A DNA stretch of 62,700 bases from Herbaspirillum autotrophicum (lineage in GTDB: Bacteria; Pseudomonadota; Gammaproteobacteria; Burkholderiales; Burkholderiaceae_D), in assembly GCF_001189915.1 (NCBI RefSeq), contig NZ_LFLS01000037.1, positions 1-62,700 of the forward strand, read 5' to 3'. The position numbers were made by a program, and so were the translations under genes. Below the pieces are notes generated by a model. It was not told where the DNA came from. It worked only from the letters and a program-made list of their open reading frames with translations, and did no database searches. Of the stretch, positions 1 through 7,691 are shown piece after piece. Numbering within the stretch: position 1 is the stretch's first letter; every line of letters starts with the position of its first letter.

Positions 1-1
1 G

Positions 2-349
2 CTGGCGCTGGCGTGCATGATGTTCGCCGATCGCTTTACCCGCGATGAGCGCGCCGCCAGAAACGCCACCGCCATCCTTGGCCTCGCCTTCATCAGCGAA
101 GCCGCCATCCCCTATGCGGCGCGCGATCCGTTACGGGTGATCCCGGCACTGGTGGCCGGCGCTGCGGTGACCGGAGCGATCACCATGCTGATCGGGGTTG
201 AATTGAAAGTGCCGCACGGCGGCATTTTCGTCTTGCCGATTCCGCATGCGGTAACCCACATCCTCGGTTATATTCTGGCGCTGGCGGCTGGCACCGTCGT
301 TACCGCGCTCGGTTTGCGACTGGCAAAAAAACCGGTGCAGCCCGACTGA
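2..349 (+). CDS. PTS fructose transporter EIIC, C-terminal fragment
   Basis: The reading frame is open from the first bases of the window and ends with TGA at 349, so this is the 3' end (about 115 residues) of a gene that begins upstream. The segment with GLAFISEAAIPYAA, DPLRVIPALVAG and PHGGIFVLP matches the conserved last part of fructose-family EIIC permeases, where the sugar-translocating membrane domain contains the motif ITEGAIPFA. Three hydrophobic stretches are visible. In the complete enzyme this domain sits in the inner membrane and couples fructose uptake to phosphorylation by EIIB. The last residues are a short basic tail. The downstream gene is convergent, with only 40 bases between them and no clear terminator hairpin. 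The family call is firm; the exact sugar is inferred. Confidence 0.85.
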   Translation: MALACMMFADRFTRDERAARNATAILGLAFISEAAIPYAARDPLRVIPALVAGAAVTGAITMLIGVELKVPHGGIFVLPIPHAVTHILGYILALAAGTVVTALGLRLAKKPVQPD

Positions 350-389
350 AGTGAATGCCGGTCAGGATGGTGTCGTGTGCATCGCACCG

Positions 390-1733
390 TCAGGGCTGGC
401 CGTGCACCAGCAATTCGAACAAATCGGCGCCCCCCATCTGACCACCCTTGAGCATGAGTTGCATGCCATGCAGATGCGATGCATCCGCATGGGTCTGGCA
501 CAAGGCGACCCCGGCCGCCAGATTGCCGAGATACGACAAGCCCCAGATATCCAGTGCCTTCAAGGCATAACTGGAAGTATCGCCACCGGCCACGCCGACG
601 CGTCGCAGTGGCATCAGTTGCAACAGTCGCCGCAAGAACTCACCGCCGGCGTGCGCCAATCGGCGCGCGGCATCGGGCGCATCAAGCAACTTGCGCCCGC
701 CGTCCGCAGCAGCGGTGCAGGCCAGCACGTGAAGCCCGGCGCGCAGTTGTACCGCAATCGACTGCAATGCTGCGGCGATGTATTGTTCGTCGCCATCGAT
801 CAGGCTTTGCGCGTCCAGCATGACATGCCGAAAGGAAGTGGCCGCGGCAATCTGCATTGCCGTCACCGGCGACAAACTGCCCGCCAGTACAAATACCGGA
901 CCGTCGGTCGCAGCAACATTGTCGCGGCTGACGGTTGTCGCGGATGGCAATTGTCCTTGCTGCTGCCAATGACTGCACAAGGCCTGCACCACGCTGCTGG
1001 CGCCAATTGCCAGCAATGGTTGCCGCACTGCGCGTTGCCAGATCACGCGTCCGACCGGCGCCAGATGCGCCGCTTCCGCGATATCGAACAACATCGCATC
1101 GGAACTGGTCGTCAGTTTTTGTTCGATCTGCTGATCCAGCGCGTCATCGCCCCGGGCATAGACCGGATAATGGATTGCTGCCACGCGCAGTTGTTGCGCC
1201 TGCAAATGCAGACGCAAATCGGATTCGTGCAATGGCGTCACCGGATGCCGGCGCATGGTGTCATGGCGGTCAATTCTGACCACTTCACCACCCTTGCGTA
1301 CTGCGGCAAACAAATGACTGAATGCGCAATAGCGATCCAGATTGGGTTGACCGCCCACGATGGCCACGAAACGATTCGGTATGTGGCGTCGCCATATCCG
1401 GAGCGCGACACCGATATTGCCGACCTGCGCGGCGCTGTCGAACGTGGAGCAGATCTTGTAATGCGTGACCGGTGCCCGGCCGGCAAAAAATGTCGCCACC
1501 GGTTCCAGTTCGGTTTCCATCTCTGCCGCGTCCATGGCGCGAGCGGCACCGGCAATGCCAAGGCAATCCAGCGTGCCGGCAGCACGCAGTTGCGCTGCGC
1601 TCGGAATGCGTAAAAACAGGATGCTGCGCAATCCGGCCTGAGTGGCGGTGGCCAAGGTATCGGTCGCGCCGGTGAAATCATCACCATAAAAACAGATGCG
1701 CGGCGTCGCCGTGTCCATACCGGCTGGCGTCAT
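390..1733 (-). CDS. Four-carbon acid sugar kinase family protein (DUF1537)
   Basis: A 447-residue ATP-dependent sugar-acid kinase of the DUF1537 (OtnK/DtnK) family. The N-terminal motif GDDFTGATDT (about residues 17-26) is the substrate-domain signature. The C-terminal half carries VAGGDTSSYALKAL and MLKGGQMGGADLF, the nucleotide-domain signatures. I chose the ATG at 1733 because it overlaps the stop of the upstream RuBisCO-like gene (ATGA) and starts just before the conserved domain; the longer open frame to 1955 lies inside that gene. Family members phosphorylate threonate, erythronate or 3-oxo-isoapionate on the way to triose phosphate. Lying last in an operon with a RuBisCO-like protein, the closest precedent is the 3-oxo-isoapionate kinase role in D-apionate breakdown, but the substrate here is not shown by the sequence. 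Confidence 0.9.
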   Translation of the reverse strand: MTPAGMDTATPRICFYGDDFTGATDTLATATQAGLRSILFLRIPSAAQLRAAGTLDCLGIAGAARAMDAAEMETELEPVATFFAGRAPVTHYKICSTFDSAAQVGNIGVALRIWRRHIPNRFVAIVGGQPNLDRYCAFSHLFAAVRKGGEVVRIDRHDTMRRHPVTPLHESDLRLHLQAQQLRVAAIHYPVYARGDDALDQQIEQKLTTSSDAMLFDIAEAAHLAPVGRVIWQRAVRQPLLAIGASSVVQALCSHWQQQGQLPSATTVSRDNVAATDGPVFVLAGSLSPVTAMQIAAATSFRHVMLDAQSLIDGDEQYIAAALQSIAVQLRAGLHVLACTAAADGGRKLLDAPDAARRLAHAGGEFLRRLLQLMPLRRVGVAGGDTSSYALKALDIWGLSYLGNLAAGVALCQTHADASHLHGMQLMLKGGQMGGADLFELLVHGQP

Positions 1734-3013
1734 TTCAGACGCGGACCAAAAAATTCCAGCGCCCGCTTCAATTCCGGTGCATGGCTGGCAAAATCGGTCA
1801 GACTGACGCCGCTGCGCGCCGCCTGCCAGGCTTGCTGCAAACTGGCGACGCCGGCTTGCGGTCCATCCGGATGCGCCAGAATGCCGCCACCCGACAGAAA
1901 AATCACATCGCTGCTGTGCACCGCCTCGAAGGTAGCCGGCACCGTGCCCGCCCACTGGCCCGACGAAAACACCGGCATCACCGCATCATCAGCAGCCATC
2001 GGCGTAAGACAATCGCGGGCCGATTGCACTACCTCATCATTGAATTCGGAAAATTTCCCGCTCAATCCATGCACATGCAAATGATCGACGCCGCTGAGTC
2101 GCCATAAACTCTGATAGGCCGAGAATGACATCCCCAGCGCCGGCTGGCGCGACATCATGCCGAAGCCGTTGCGATGTCCGTGCAGCGCCAGACCGGTACT
2201 GCGCCGCAAACTCTGGATCGCGGAAAAGCCGCACCAGTTCACCCCCACCATGACGCAGCAACCACCCTCTTGCTCAACCAGGTCGGCATGGCGGCGCATG
2301 GCGTCGAGCTCGTCAGTGATATTGAATGCCACCATCACGCGCCGGCCGCTTTTATCCTGATAAACCCGCACCCGCCGCATGACTTCGCGCACTCGTTCCT
2401 GCAACGGTGCATGCACGGGATTGGCGCACACTTCGTCATCCTTGATGAAATCGACACCGGCTTCGCACAACTGCGTCACCAGTTCACCGGTTTCCAGCGC
2501 GCTCAACCCGACGTTCGGTTTGATGATGGTACCCAGCAGCGGCGCCTCGGCCACGCCGGTCAGCGCGCGGGTACCGGCAATGCCATGACGCGGCATGTCA
2601 AATTGCTTGCGGTACGCCGGCGGCAGTGTCAGCGACAGCAAGCGCAGGCCGGTCACTTCACCGAGGTCGAACAAATTGCCGGCCACGGTGGCCGCCAGGG
2701 TCGGCAAATTGGCGCCGACATTGTCAATCGGAAAGGCAATCCGAACCCGGGCCCGACGCCACGGCCCGCTGATCTGTTGTCGCTGCAACCAGGCATTGGG
2801 CAAACTCGGGACGGTCGCTGCTTCCAGCTCCGTCACCGACAACACCACCGCCCGCGCGCGATTGCGCAACTGATCGGTTTCCCCCTGCACTCGCACAAAG
2901 GTGCCGCACGATTGCTCGCCGGCCATCACTTCGGCGACTTGCGCCGGATCCAGCGGCGTCTCGATCAGATAGTCGGCGACAAAACGATCTTCAGCCATGA
3001 TTGCCGCCGTCAT
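1730..3013 (-). CDS. RuBisCO-like protein (form IV RLP)
   Basis: A 427-residue member of the RuBisCO large-subunit superfamily. Visible landmarks are GTIIKPN with K165 (equivalent to the catalytic K175 of RuBisCO), VDFIKDDE with K191, D193 and E194 (the carbamylated lysine and metal ligands), HGHRN with H280, DHLHVHG, the loop-6-like SGKF with K320, and SGGG near 374-377. The sequence is otherwise far from carboxylating forms, and no small subunit or phosphoribulokinase is nearby, so carbon fixation is not suggested. Known RLPs next to DUF1537 kinases are the decarboxylase or transcarboxylase of 3-oxo-isoapionate 4-phosphate (OiaC/OiaX). Enolase-type RLPs of methionine salvage are the other option, but no salvage genes are here. 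The ATG at 3013 shares its A with the TGA of the VOC gene; an ATG at 2998 is possible. Confidence 0.9.
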   Translation of the reverse strand: MTAAIMAEDRFVADYLIETPLDPAQVAEVMAGEQSCGTFVRVQGETDQLRNRARAVVLSVTELEAATVPSLPNAWLQRQQISGPWRRARVRIAFPIDNVGANLPTLAATVAGNLFDLGEVTGLRLLSLTLPPAYRKQFDMPRHGIAGTRALTGVAEAPLLGTIIKPNVGLSALETGELVTQLCEAGVDFIKDDEVCANPVHAPLQERVREVMRRVRVYQDKSGRRVMVAFNITDELDAMRRHADLVEQEGGCCVMVGVNWCGFSAIQSLRRSTGLALHGHRNGFGMMSRQPALGMSFSAYQSLWRLSGVDHLHVHGLSGKFSEFNDEVVQSARDCLTPMAADDAVMPVFSSGQWAGTVPATFEAVHSSDVIFLSGGGILAHPDGPQAGVASLQQAWQAARSGVSLTDFASHAPELKRALEFFGPRLK

Positions 3014-3552
3014 CACATCTTGCTCAGATCAGGAAAGGTGCGCACCGGATCGCTGCCATCCCAGCCCACAGAGGATTCGCGAATGATGCGGAACACGGTG
3101 CCTTTCGGACCGGCGATTTCAGACAATTCAATCACGGTGCCGGGATGGAATTCGGTCTCGAAATAAACGAAACGTCCGCGTTCACCGACTTCACCGCTCA
3201 TGCCTATCTTGTACCCTTGCGCCAGCAGTCGCTCCAGATCCTGATCGAAATTTTCAGTCCAGTACGCCAGATGTTGCAAACCGGTGCGACCAGCCTGCAA
3301 GAAATCGCGATACATGGAAGGGGCATCATTGCGTTGCTGAATCAGCTCTACCTGCACGCCGCCGGAATTGGCCAGCGCCACCGAGGAATGAATATCGTAT
3401 GGCTGACCTTGGTAGCGATAGTTCTTGAGCGGCACGCGCTCCATGTAATACCAGGGACCGACGCCCAACACTTCGCTCCAATATGTCATCGCGGCTTGAA
3501 TGTCTTCGACGACATAGCCGAGTTGTTTGATTTCTCCGAGAAATCTGCTCAT
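3013..3552 (-). CDS. VOC-family protein, glyoxalase/epimerase-like
   Basis: A 179-residue vicinal-oxygen-chelate protein with two beta-alpha-beta-beta-beta modules, resembling methylmalonyl-CoA epimerase and glyoxalase_4 proteins. The first module starts at LGYVVEDIQAAMTYW; the second holds LQHLAYWTENFDQDLERL. Probable metal ligands are H94 in LQHLAYW, E142 in TVIELSE and E69 in VQVELIQ; the usual first histidine appears replaced by Q10. The ATG at 3552 is preceded by AGAGGA at good spacing. It lies 77 bases after the TRAP binding protein and overlaps the RLP start by one base, so it is probably co-translated with it. An epimerase, isomerase or lyase step on the sugar-acid intermediate is plausible; the reaction is unknown. 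Confidence 0.85.
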   Translation of the reverse strand: MSRFLGEIKQLGYVVEDIQAAMTYWSEVLGVGPWYYMERVPLKNYRYQGQPYDIHSSVALANSGGVQVELIQQRNDAPSMYRDFLQAGRTGLQHLAYWTENFDQDLERLLAQGYKIGMSGEVGERGRFVYFETEFHPGTVIELSEIAGPKGTVFRIIRESSVGWDGSDPVRTFPDLSKM

Positions 3553-3629
3553 GGTTATCCTCTGTCTCAGATGAGATATGTGAAATTCGTGATGCAAGAA
3601 CGCACGATTGCCGGCGCTGCCGGCAACGC

Positions 3630-4658
3630 TCAGGCCAGCTTGCCGGTATATTTTTCCAGCAGGCCCCAAGCTTCATCGCCGAACTTTTTGTGCCACTCGG
3701 TATAGAAGCCGGCGCTGCGCAATTTGTTGCGAAAGGCATCGTTATCGACTTCATTGAATTGCAGGCCCTTGGCTTTCATTTCAGCCACCAGCGAATCGTT
3801 GAGCGCCTTGACGTCGACCCGCTGTTTGACGCCGGCTTCGTTGATATTGCGGGCAACGATTTCCTGCAAGTCCTTGGGCAGCCGTTCGAATGACTTCTTG
3901 TTGCCCATGAACCAGAAACCGCTCCAGACGTGATTGGTCATCGAACAGTATTTCTGGACTTCATAGAACTTGACGGTCGAAATCACCGCCAGCGGATTTT
4001 CCTGGCCCTCAACGATTTTGGTTTGCAATGCCGAATACACTTCCGCGAAATTGATGCTGGTCGGCGCCGCATCGAAACCACGGAACAAGGAAGTCGCCAG
4101 CGGGCTGGGCGGCACGCGCAGTTTCATGCCCTTGAAATCTTCCGGTTTGGCGATGGCGCGGGTGCTGGTAGTGACCTGGCGGTAGCCGTTATCCCAGCAG
4201 CGTTCGAAGGCGAACAAGGAAGTACTGGCGGCAATCTGCTTGCGCACATGGGCGCCAAGCTCGCCATCCATCGCGGCCCATACCTGGTTGTAATCGCGGA
4301 AGGCAAAACCGACGCCGCTGATCTGTCCGGCCGATACCAGAGTGCCCAGCACTTCCGGCGAAATCGTGAAGAAGTCGATGGCACCGGCGCGCACCTGCGA
4401 CAACATATCGGTATCGGTACCCAACTGACCGTTGGAGTAGACCTGCAACTCGACCCGGCCCTTGGACTCGGCCGCAATCCTGGCGGCCATTTCCTTGGCG
4501 CGCACATTCATCGGATGCGTCATCGGCAAATTGTTGGCGTATTTCAGTACGAATTCCGCTGCCGCATGCGCGCTGCCGATGGACAAGCCGCCGACCGCGG
4601 CGCCGGCCGACGCCAGTGAAACCGTCTTGATGAAGTTACGACGTGTAATGGTATGCAT
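3630..4658 (-). CDS. TRAP transporter solute-binding protein (DctP family)
   Basis: A 342-residue periplasmic binding protein. The start at 4658 has GGAGA seven to eight bases upstream. The N-terminus carries a twin-arginine signal (TRRNFIKT, then a hydrophobic stretch ending SAHA), so it is likely exported folded by Tat. The mature part has the DctP fold features: KYANNLPMTHPMN at the first strand, a region with GQLGTDTDMLSQVRAGAIDF, and KLRVPPSPLATSLF, where the arginine equivalent to the carboxylate-binding Arg of DctP lies, followed by the FAEVYSALQTKIVEGQENP motif. This points to an organic-acid ligand. No DctQ or DctM membrane subunit is in the window, so the permease is encoded elsewhere. 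First gene of the operon with VOC, RLP and DUF1537 kinase; its ligand is likely their substrate. Confidence 0.92.
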   Translation of the reverse strand: MHTITRRNFIKTVSLASAGAAVGGLSIGSAHAAAEFVLKYANNLPMTHPMNVRAKEMAARIAAESKGRVELQVYSNGQLGTDTDMLSQVRAGAIDFFTISPEVLGTLVSAGQISGVGFAFRDYNQVWAAMDGELGAHVRKQIAASTSLFAFERCWDNGYRQVTTSTRAIAKPEDFKGMKLRVPPSPLATSLFRGFDAAPTSINFAEVYSALQTKIVEGQENPLAVISTVKFYEVQKYCSMTNHVWSGFWFMGNKKSFERLPKDLQEIVARNINEAGVKQRVDVKALNDSLVAEMKAKGLQFNEVDNDAFRNKLRSAGFYTEWHKKFGDEAWGLLEKYTGKLA

Positions 4659-4911
4659 CTGTTTGTCTCCTGAGATTGGATTGGCGAAAAAGAGCATGCA
4701 GCCATCCCGTCCCCACGCGGTCGCACATACTGCCTGCGGCGTGTTGCCAGAGCTGTCGGAAGCGCTTGTCTCTTTCTATTCTTTTGATGTCTTTTGATTT
4801 AACATGCATTTACGGAACTCAGGATATTCCCTACCCTTCGTACCGGTCAAAGACGTTTTATGATGGTTTTTGATTGATTTCGCAACCCTGACACTGCTCT
4901 CAAATCACACC
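4659..4911. promoter_or_regulatory. Divergent control region of the sugar-acid operon and its LacI regulator
   Basis: This 253-base spacer separates two divergent starts. It holds a perfect AAGCGCTT palindrome at 4760-4767 with a central CG-like core as in many LacI-family operators, and a second smaller palindrome ACCGGT at 4842-4847. Leftward, TTGACC (4850-4845) and TATCCT lie 18 bases apart and could be the operon promoter. Placement of the operator is inference. Confidence 0.45.
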
Positions 4912-5991
4912 ATGCCCGCCTCTGTCCCCGTCACCCAGATCACTTCTGCATCACGCGCCCGCGTGGTGGATATCGCCCAGGCAGCAGGAGTATCGACAGC
5001 GACTGTGGACCGCGTGCTGAATCAGCGCCCCGGCGTCAAAGCGGCAACCATGCAACGGGTCTTGAAAATTGCAGCATCACTCGACTACCTGCCGGAGGCC
5101 GATCTGTACAAGGCCATGCAACCGAAGCCGATGCGGCTGGTATTTCTGTTGCCGCCGGAGAGCAATCGTTTCATGCGCATGCTCGGTGATTACATCGCCT
5201 TCGCCGAAGACCAGTTGGCACCATTCAATGTCAAATGCAAATGCCATCACATCGAGGGTTTCAACCCTGCGGTTTTGGCCCAGCGCTTGCTGCATCATGG
5301 CCGCCAGGCTGATGGCATCGCCTTCATGGCGCTCGAACATCCGCTGGTGCGCGAGGCCGTCAATACGCTGGTAGCAGCCGGTGTGCATGTGGTGACCCTG
5401 ATTTCCGACCTGTCGAATTCACGGCGTACTGCCTACGTCGGCATGGATAACCGCGCCGCCGGCCGCACTGCCGGTTATCTGCTGGGCCGCTTTCTGGGCA
5501 ATGGCAGTCAACGCCACAAGCACGGCGGCAAGATCGCCATGATTGCCGGCAGCCTCAGTTATCGCGGTCATGAAGAACGCGAAATGGGATTTCTGCATGT
5601 GATCGAAGAAATGTTTCCCCATATCGAAGTAGTCGGGCTGCGCGAAGGACATGATGATGCCGACACCAATTACAAACAGGCGCGCACCCTGCTGGAGCAA
5701 TATCCTGATCTGATCGGGATGTACAACATCGGCGGTGCGTCCGATGGCGTCGGCCGCGCCTTGAAGGAAAGCGGACGCGACCAGAAACTGGTGTTCGTCG
5801 GCCACGGCCTGACGCCGGACACGCGTGGTTTGCTGATCGATGGCACCATGGATGCAGTGCTGACCCAGCAACCGCAAAACATGATCATGAACTGTGTCCG
5901 CATTTTTACCAACCTGCGCGAACGCAAGGAGGCGCTGGCGGGCGTCGAAGCGGTGCGCATCAGCATCGTTTTGCGCGAAAACCTGCCCTGA
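4912..5991 (+). CDS. LacI-family transcriptional regulator
   Basis: A 359-residue regulator. The N-terminal helix-turn-helix is clear: RVVDIAQAAGVSTATVDRVL followed by the hinge-helix region KAATMQRVLKIAASLDYLP. The rest is a periplasmic-binding-protein-like sensor domain (MRLVFLLPPESN to VRISIVLRENLP), closest in style to the sugar-binding class of LacI regulators that lack the usual C-terminal extension. I start at the ATG at 4912, which lies a short way before the HTH; no strong ribosome site is seen, and a TTG at 4870 is the alternative. It is divergent from the TRAP-VOC-RLP-kinase operon, which is the standard arrangement for a pathway repressor relieved by the substrate or an intermediate. 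The effector is unknown. Confidence 0.93.
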   Translation: MPASVPVTQITSASRARVVDIAQAAGVSTATVDRVLNQRPGVKAATMQRVLKIAASLDYLPEADLYKAMQPKPMRLVFLLPPESNRFMRMLGDYIAFAEDQLAPFNVKCKCHHIEGFNPAVLAQRLLHHGRQADGIAFMALEHPLVREAVNTLVAAGVHVVTLISDLSNSRRTAYVGMDNRAAGRTAGYLLGRFLGNGSQRHKHGGKIAMIAGSLSYRGHEEREMGFLHVIEEMFPHIEVVGLREGHDDADTNYKQARTLLEQYPDLIGMYNIGGASDGVGRALKESGRDQKLVFVGHGLTPDTRGLLIDGTMDAVLTQQPQNMIMNCVRIFTNLRERKEALAGVEAVRISIVLRENLP

Positions 5992-6042
5992 AGCGCCGCT
6001 GAATTCCCCGCTTTCGTCCGCCAGCCGGGGTGAACGCCGAAA

Positions 6043-6069
6043 CTGACAGAATTGTCATTTTTCTGTCAG
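6043..6069. promoter_or_regulatory. CusR/CopR-like response-regulator box
   Basis: Two overlapping symmetries are present: CTGACAGAA-N9-TTCTGTCAG (perfect 9-base arms) and, inside it, TGACA-GAAT-TGTCA followed by a T-rich run. The inner element matches the layout of the CusR box (TGACA, four bases, TGTCA, T-tract). It lies about 120 bases before the efflux operon that encodes a CusR-type regulator, so autoregulation is the likely meaning. Confidence 0.65.
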
Positions 6070-6186
6070 CAACCGGTTGAGCAGTGCCAAGTAGAGTGAA
6101 CTATCTTTCAATTTTTCCGACGCGACGATTGCCGCGCGGCACATTGGATCCGTGCTTCTTCACTCTTGAATGCTTGCTGCGCTTCT

Positions 6187-7665
6187 ATGCTCCCTTCCTT
6201 TTCACCCCCGACCATGCGGCGTTTGCGTACCGCCTGCGGCCTGTCAGCGCTGACGCTGGCGCTGGCCGGATGTGCCGTTGGTCCCGACTATGCGCGGCCG
6301 CAAATGGACTTGCCGCAGAGCTACAAAGAAACCGGGCCATGGCAACCTGCCGTGCCAGGCCAGATCGACGGCAATCACCATTGGTGGGAAGTGTATGGCG
6401 ACAGTCAGCTCAACGAGCTGATCACGCAGGCCAATGACGCCAACCAGAATATCAAGCAGGCAGAAGCGCAGTACCGTCAGGCCGAGGCCACCGCCCGCGT
6501 CGCGCGCGCCGGGTTCTGGCCGACCGCCGGCATTTCGGCCGGTGCCGGTCGGGCCCAAACCAATACCAATGGCCTCAATCTCGGCGACTCCTACAGTGTC
6601 GGCGTCAATGCCTCATGGGAACCTGATCTCTGGGGCCAGATCCGGCGCACGGCAGAAGCCGGCGACGCCAACAGCCAGGCCAGCGCCGCCAGTCTGGCCG
6701 CCGCTCGTCTGAGCATTCAGGCCACGCTGGCACAAGACTATCTGCAATTGCGCGTCACCGATCTGCAAAAGGATTTGTATGTGAGCACAGTCGCTGCCTA
6801 TACCCGCTCGCTGCAATTGACCCAGCATCAATATCAGGCCGGTGTAGCGCTGCGTGCCGATGTGGCGCTGGCAGAAACCCAGTTGTTGTCGGCGCAGGCG
6901 CAACTGATCGATCTGGATGCCACCCGCAATCAACTCGAACATGCAATTGCCATCCTGCTCGGCAAAGCCCCGTCGGCATTTGCATTGCCTGCTCGCAGCG
7001 GTGCCTTGCAGGCGCAATTGCCCTACATTCCGACCGGGCTGCCGTCTGATCTGTTGCAACGGCGGCCGGACATTGCCAATGCCGAGCGCCTGGCGGCTGC
7101 TGCCAATGCCAACATCGGGGTCGCCAGGTCGGCCTATTTCCCGGCACTGACATTAAGTGCCGGCGGCGGTTATAGCAGCGCCTCTTTCGCCAATCTGTTC
7201 AACACCCCGGGACGCATCTGGTCACTCGGCGCAGCCCTCGCCCAAACCTTGTTTGACGGCGGCTTGCGCAGCGCCCGCAGCGATCAGGCGGTGGCCGCCT
7301 TCGATGCCTCCGTGGCGCAATACAAACAGACCGTGCTGGGCGGCTTCCAGGAAGTGGAAGACAACTTGTCGACCTTGCGCGTACTGGATCAGGAAAGTCA
7401 AGTGCAGGAGCGCGCCGTCAGCGCCGCGCAACTGTCGGAGCGGCTGGCACTGAGCCAATATCAGGCCGGCACCGCGACTTACCTGAACGTGGTGACCGCG
7501 CAGGCGGCAGCATTGAGCAATCAGCGCACCGCGGTGCAATTGCTGGGGCGCCAGCTGGTTGCCAGCGTCGCCCTGATCAAGGCCACCGGCGGCGGCTGGC
7601 ATGCCGATGAAATCGAGCAACCGGCCAGCACCCGCAAGACCACCGAAAAATCCGACAAATACTGA
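6187..7665 (+). CDS. RND efflux outer-membrane factor, NodT family lipoprotein
   Basis: An outer-membrane channel subunit of a tripartite efflux pump (OprM/NodT family, 492 residues from this start). A lipoprotein signal MRRLRTACGLSALTLALAGC is visible, with lipidation at the Cys and then the family signature AVGPDYARP. Two OEP repeats follow, with the long helical segments typical of the periplasmic tunnel, and motifs such as LLQRRPDI and LFDGG in the second repeat. Starts at 6166, 6187 or 6214 are all possible; none has a good ribosome site, and 6214 gives the most compact signal peptide. It is the first gene of a five-gene rightward operon with the membrane-fusion protein, RND permease, response regulator and sensor kinase. 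Confidence 0.92.
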   Translation: MLPSFSPPTMRRLRTACGLSALTLALAGCAVGPDYARPQMDLPQSYKETGPWQPAVPGQIDGNHHWWEVYGDSQLNELITQANDANQNIKQAEAQYRQAEATARVARAGFWPTAGISAGAGRAQTNTNGLNLGDSYSVGVNASWEPDLWGQIRRTAEAGDANSQASAASLAAARLSIQATLAQDYLQLRVTDLQKDLYVSTVAAYTRSLQLTQHQYQAGVALRADVALAETQLLSAQAQLIDLDATRNQLEHAIAILLGKAPSAFALPARSGALQAQLPYIPTGLPSDLLQRRPDIANAERLAAAANANIGVARSAYFPALTLSAGGGYSSASFANLFNTPGRIWSLGAALAQTLFDGGLRSARSDQAVAAFDASVAQYKQTVLGGFQEVEDNLSTLRVLDQESQVQERAVSAAQLSERLALSQYQAGTATYLNVVTAQAAALSNQRTAVQLLGRQLVASVALIKATGGGWHADEIEQPASTRKTTEKSDKY

Positions 7666-7691
7666 TAAAAACCGAATAAGTGAGCTTTCGC

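Noticed and set aside
1730..3013. True RuBisCO (carbon fixation)
   Set aside because: Sequence is form IV-like, no small subunit, no phosphoribulokinase, and the neighbours are sugar-acid genes.
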